The notes under the pieces: generated by a model
Databases searched by the model: none
What the model saw: only the letters and a program-made list of their open reading frames with translations
Told to the model about the DNA's origin: nothing
Assembly (NCBI GenBank): GCA_026874595.1
Contig: CM049320.1
Span: 19,725,714 to 19,789,713, forward strand
Direction of reading: 5' to 3'
From: Sipunculus nudus
Taxonomy: Eukaryota > Annelida > Sipuncula > Golfingiida > Sipunculidae
Length of the DNA: 64,000 nt
Part shown: in pieces, positions 60,324-64,000 of the stretch
Layout of the letters: each line of letters begins with the position of its first letter
Position numbering within the stretch: position 1 is the first letter of the stretch
Translations under genes and position numbers: made by a program

Positions 60324-60785
60324 TTAACTACCAGAAACTCTACTAAAAAAATCGGGACCACAGTTCAGCTGACCTTTGACTGGCTCAATGTCAAACCTGT
60401 ACTCTTGCAGCACAAGAGCCCATCGAAGAACTCTTTTGTTATGACACTTTGAAGTTTCAATACAGCTCAAGGGCTTATGGTCGGTCTGGACAGTAAATTT
60501 TCTGCCCGCTAGGTACACATCAAACATTTGAACTGAGTACACTATTGCTAAACATTCTCGTTCGATTGTCGAATAATTTTGTTCTCTGGGCAACAACTTC
60601 CGGCTAGCATATGCGACCGGATGTAAGAGTCCCTGATGCTCCTGAAGTAACATGCTGCCTAGTCCTACATCTGACGCATCGCATCGCACTACGAAGGGTT
60701 TATCAAAATCTGGCAGCATCAATATTGGGGGATTAGCCAGGCTGCGTTTTAACGCCTTATATGCGTTTTCCTGTGGGTCTCCCCA
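60324..60785 (-). pseudogene. RNase H domain of the gypsy-type element
   Basis: RNase H removes the RNA strand during reverse transcription. The frame from 60722 shows VRCDASDVGLGSML with the first catalytic Asp, YSTIERECLAIVY with the catalytic Glu, and QTDHKPL with the next Asp, followed by RVLRWALVLQEYRFDIEPVKG, all in family order. It ends with a stop at 60324, shortly before the LTR, so the polyprotein ends with RNase H and no integrase follows. The connection to the reverse transcriptase is broken by a two-base shift near 60780-60785. Beyond that the upstream residues (a DPQENAYKAL-like stretch) continue in the RNase H frame. Confidence 0.9.
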
Positions 60786-61700
60786 GACCAGACCAGTCTG
60801 TTGGGCTGCCCTTTACGCGTTAGGTCAGTTAGCGGTGCGGCTACTTCCGCATAGTTTGGGACAAATCGCCTATAGTAGCCCGTCACACCCAAAAATGCTC
60901 TTAATGCCTTCTTGGTACCTGGTCTTTCTCTTCCCTGGATCTTTTTTAGAAGCTCAGTATTGGTGGCTAAGCGTCCTGCTCCTACCTGATGTCCTAGAAA
61001 TTCTAGGTTCGAATAACCTACGAAGGTTTTGCTAGGTTTCGCCGCGAGCTTGGCTTCCATTAACCGAGCTAAAACGGTCTGTAACGCTGGTAGCTGTTCC
61101 TCCCACGTTTTGGTATGAACCAAGATGTCATCAATGTAGGACACCACATTTGGGACCCCTGCCAAGACCTTCCGCATCATTTTTGTAAATACGGCCCCAG
61201 CTGTCACTTACCCAAACGGAAGGACACGGAACTGATAATGACCGTCCGGTGTTACGAATGCCGTCTTATCGCGTGAACCTGGGGATATCGGGATTTGCCA
61301 ATACCCCTATGTCAAGTCAATTTTCGTGAAATACTTGCTACCGGCCAAATCTGAGAATAGCGTCTCGGGGTTTGGCATGGGTTCCGGGTCAAATATGACA
61401 CATTTATTCATCTTGCGGAAGTCAATGACAAACCGGATTTTCCCATCTGGCTTTGTTAAAATGATACATGGAGCTGCAAGTTTCGAATTCAACCTTTCAA
61501 TGATGCCAAGTTCCAACATGTCACTAATTTCGCGGCGCATCGTCTCTCGTGCGGCTAGCGGAATCGGGTACGGTTTCGTCCTAACAGGCGCTTCAGACGT
61601 CAGGTGAATTTCACATTGCGCTATGTCAGTGCATTTCGGCAAGTCCGTGAAAACAGTGTGATACTGATCTAAGATCTCACGCACTTTCGAGGACTGTTTG
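60786..61700 (-). pseudogene. Reverse transcriptase domain of the gypsy-type element
   Basis: It copies the element RNA into DNA. Visible in order on the minus strand: the entry segment VRTKPYPIPLAARETMRREI, LELGIIERLNSKLAAPCI, KPDGKIRFVIDFRKMN, YFTKIDLT (motif A), a PFG segment, and SYIDDILVHT (motif C; Asp pair at about 61124-61138). After these come FLGHQVGAG and ALRAFLGVTGYYRRFVPNYA. Two in-frame stops interrupt it between motifs A and C, TAG at 61307-61309 and TAA at 61208-61210, while the frame itself is unchanged across both. The N-terminal part shares one uninterrupted 311-codon frame (62242 to 61307) with the end of integrase. Confidence 0.93.
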
Positions 61701-61899
61701 TCAGTGAGCCTATCACTGACGTGTACATCACTTACCGTCTGAGTTTGTTTGGTGCAGGGCATTGTTTCGACGCATTCGGTGGCAACTGCCTCTACCAATT
61801 CGCGTTTCGGATTTTCAGACTCCGTCACTGGGGATCCCTCCTCGATGACGGGTTCGGCGCACACAGAGGCTAACAGGTGCTGGGTATCCGGCTTCGCGT

Positions 61900-62960
61900 G
61901 ATACTGTTTGAGGAGATTTACGTGGTACGTCTTAGTTTTGCCTCGCACTTTAACCCTATAGTCTACGTCACCGACCTTTCCTACCACGGGGTATGGGCCT
62001 CTCCATTGGACCATTAGCTTATTATGGTCTGCAGGTAACAGAACCAGGACCTGGTCACCGATTTCCAGAGTCCTAACTCGCTTGCCTCTGTCGTACAGAC
62101 GTTTATTCCGACCCGCCGATTTTTCTAACGCATCACGTGCGATCGCACAAGTATCGGAGAGCCTGTCTTTTAAATCAAGCACGTACTGATACGTCGTCTT
62201 AACTTCCACGTTTGTTCCTTCTTTGGTCCACAGTTCCCGCAAAATCTTAATAGGACCCCTGATAGGCCGACCATAGAGTAGTTCAAAGGGAGAGAATCCC
62301 GTACTCTCTTGAGGAACCTCTCGGAAGCGAAAAGTACCGCATTAATGTAACGATCCCAGCCCCTGGGTCGCTCGCTACACAGGCGCTTTAACATCAGTTT
62401 GAGCGTTCCATTAAAACGCTCCACCATCCCATTACACATCGGATGGTAAGGGGTGGTGGTCAATTGCTTAACCGACAATAGCCTACCTAAGTTCGGAAGT
62501 GAACTGGCTTCCCATGTCTGTTAGAATTTCAGCCGGTACACCTACCCTTGGGTAGATATCTACCAGGGCCTCTGCTACGGTAACGGTATCTATGTTCCGT
62601 AGGGGCACAGCTTCGGGCCAGCGAGTAGCATAGTCCATTATCGTAAGAATATACCGATTGTTAGACTCGGAAACCGGAAAAATAGGTCCAATCAGGTCAG
62701 CGGCGACACGGTAGAATGGTTCCTGGATCAAAGGCATCTTTCCTAGAGGAACGGTTCCGACTCTGCCTTTGGGGACAGTCCGCTGACATATGTCACACGT
62801 TCGGCAAAATTCGGCCACGTCTCTATACATCCCCTTCCACCAGAACTGGCTACGTATCCGATCATACGTGCGATCCATGCCCTGGTGACCAGACATGAGG
62901 GACTCGTGATAAGATATGTTTTCTCAGATCGGTTGGTACAACAACCTGAGTACCCACCTT
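61900..62960 (-). pseudogene. Integrase of the gypsy-type element, located upstream of RT
   Basis: It inserts element DNA into the genome. Parts seen from 62960 downward: an HHCC zinc region (H in SGHQGMDRT, then CRTCDIC); a DDE core with Asp in VAADLIGP (62698), Asp in LTDMGSQF (62518) and Glu in GMVERFNGTLK (62421); and a C-terminal GPY/F module reading VQWRGPYPVVGKV (about 62010-61970). Frameshifts lie near 62908 (zinc region), 62487 (just after the second Asp) and 62325 (after the Glu helix). The last third of the domain is intact and runs in the same frame into the reverse transcriptase, which proves the INT-RT order rather than merely suggesting it. Confidence 0.92.
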
Positions 62961-63239
62961 TCCTACGCCTTTCTTGTACACGTCCCGCACAAGATATCCG
63001 TTACTAATATGGAAAGAGCTATGGCCTGAACCTGCGCCATCGGCTTCCTTCCAATACGTGGACAACATCGGATCGCTCCTCTGAGCTTGCGCGAATTCAA
63101 TCGGACCAATGTCTATCACTGCTTCAGAGACCTTTAATTCATGTGGCTTCTGTTCACGCCTACGTTTAGCCGCCCTTGTCTCCACCGCGGTTATCTCCGA
63201 AGCCGATTGTGTTTCTACCTGAGAACGCACAGCATCCTC

Positions 63240-63500
63240 GTTGGAGGGATTCAGACAAGCTTTTACTCCCACCACGCTATCCGCGATACCGCTCACGTTA
63301 CCTATGATTACATCGTAGGTCAAATTATCTATCACCACGGCTTCGGTCCTCCCGGAGAAAAATGGACACTCAACACTAATAACGGCAACTGGGTACGTCT
63401 CCTGTGCACCGTTCACCAACCGACAGCTAACTTGCCCACCCGTGTACTGACTATCTGGCACTAAAGCCGACAACGCACGTACACCCGGTATCACGCAGAG
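63240..63500 (-). pseudogene. Aspartic protease of the gypsy-type element
   Basis: It would cut the polyprotein. The active-site triplet is seen as ALRDTGCTCVV (Asp-Thr-Gly at 63492-63484) at the end of the gag frame. After a small frameshift near 63470 the rest follows in the next frame: SALVPDSQYTGG, a strand with CRLVNGAQ, and DNLTYDVIIGN, the usual (I/L)(I/L)GN close of retropepsins. Downstream comes a basic linker (ETRAAKRRREQKP) leading to the integrase. Length is normal for this family. Confidence 0.8.
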
Positions 63501-64000
63501 CAGTAATATTGGGACAACCGTTGACGATCCCATGGGAAATCGGCAACACGTGTTCATCGCCGATCCGCGTAACGCCTCCCATGAACTGCTCCTGGGATTC
63601 CGCACAACCGGTGTCTGTATCCGCGTTCTCAACTACCGGTTGATCCTTATTCGCAGCGACATTTAGATCATGCGTCATAGCATGCATTACCGTTTTACGA
63701 GACTGTTCCGTCTTACGAGACTGTTCCGTGTTACGAGATTGTTCCGTGTTACGAGACTGTTCCGCAACAGGCTTCCGACATTCGGCAATCCGGTGACCAA
63801 CTTCATTACATCTAAAACACCTAATCGGATTTCGCGTAGGTGTTCCGTTCTTCCGGATCTGTGACCCCTGCGGTTGGTCCCGTTTTGACTGAACCGGGGC
63901 TGAGTTTGTCTTACTCGCATGATTTCTGCCCTGTGTAAACCTATGCATCCCGTGTGCATCAGTATAGCGCTCTGCCAAATCGGCCATGTCATTAACAGAC
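63484..64000 (-). pseudogene. Gag C-terminal part with CCHC zinc knuckle (truncated by the window)
   Basis: Gag packages the element RNA. The minus-strand frame is open to the edge of the window, so its start lies outside. The ATG at 63987-63985 is internal. It contains MADLAERYTDAHGMHRF, a Gln/Arg/Lys-rich basic stretch, and the knuckle CFRCNEVGHRIAEC (C-x2-C-x4-H-x4-C). These are followed by a six-residue repeat (TEQSRN/K, about four times) and an acidic spacer running into the protease. No stop separates the knuckle from the protease active site, so gag and protease were probably one polyprotein. Confidence 0.88.
63692..63766 (-). repeat. 18-bp minisatellite inside gag
   Basis: GACTGTTCCGTxTTACGA (plus strand) repeats with period 18 at 63701, 63719, 63737 and 63755, with a decayed start at 63692. 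It encodes tandem TEQSRN or TEQSRK between the zinc knuckle and the protease. Eighteen bases keep the reading frame. Confidence 0.88.

Larger units (their letters stand above)
59313..64000 (-). mobile_element. Ty3/gypsy-type LTR retrotransposon, Gmr1-like domain order (3' part)
   Basis: Read on the minus strand from 64000 down, the element has a gag zinc knuckle, aspartic protease, integrase, reverse transcriptase, RNase H, a polypurine tract and a 3' LTR. The integrase comes before the reverse transcriptase. Ordinary Ty3/gypsy elements have the reverse order; Ty1/copia and the Gmr1 clade of gypsy elements have this one. The reverse transcriptase, RNase H and GPY/F-type integrase tail are gypsy-like in sequence, so Gmr1 is the best fit. 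The 5' LTR and the start of gag lie beyond the window. Several frameshifts and two stops make this copy inactive. The left end (59313) is inferred from a TGT...ACA match, so it is less certain than the polypurine-tract end. Confidence 0.9.

Overview
The window looks like intergenic DNA from a large, repeat-rich invertebrate genome, most probably a mollusc and perhaps a bivalve. It is AT-rich outside the repeats and has no operons, no rRNA, no complete tRNA gene and no intact host gene that I can recognise. Almost everything that can be named is a satellite array, a segmental duplication or a decayed transposable element. The mollusc assignment is an inference. It rests on the hairpin-ended, 'GTCCGTC'-rich element at 45.5-49.0 kb and on the general repeat style, not on a diagnostic gene.

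Layout. 1-1938 and 16799-18577 are two direct copies of a ~1.8-kb repeat, and between them lie ~1.9 kb of unrecognised sequence (1939-3872) and a ~12.9-kb satellite of 53-bp units (3873-16748, about 243 units) with higher-order repeats. 18.6-24.2 kb is mostly unrecognised. It holds a diverged direct repeat pair, a well-spaced TATA/Inr core promoter candidate (21036-21069) and a 3.4-copy tandem repeat (22861-23797). 24166-52149 is a tandem segmental triplication. Unit 1 is 6.9 kb, unit 2 is 6.3 kb and unit 3 is 14.8 kb. Unit 3 is long because it took two insertions: a 5'-truncated L1-clade-like LINE (39376-43531) and a Helentron-like hairpin element with two internal tandem arrays (45495-49046). 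Units 1 and 2 serve as natural empty sites for both. Each unit also carries, on the minus strand, a short coding-looking stretch resembling the start of a C-type lectin-like domain, with a C-run that grows from unit to unit.

52.1-59.3 kb is unrecognised apart from a diverged 186-bp repeat, a perfect 177-bp tandem duplication, a cluster of CRE-type sites, an (AT)n tract and a tRNA-derived SINE head. 59313-64000 is the 3' part of a Ty3/gypsy-type LTR retrotransposon on the minus strand: gag, protease, integrase, reverse transcriptase, RNase H, polypurine tract and 3' LTR. Its integrase lies upstream of its reverse transcriptase, in the Ty1/copia order. That is the hallmark of the Gmr1 clade of gypsy elements and the most distinctive genetic arrangement in the window.

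The parts do not form a working pathway. The history that can be read is duplication of a host segment, retrotransposition and Helentron-type insertion into one copy, and expansion of satellites and mononucleotide tracts.
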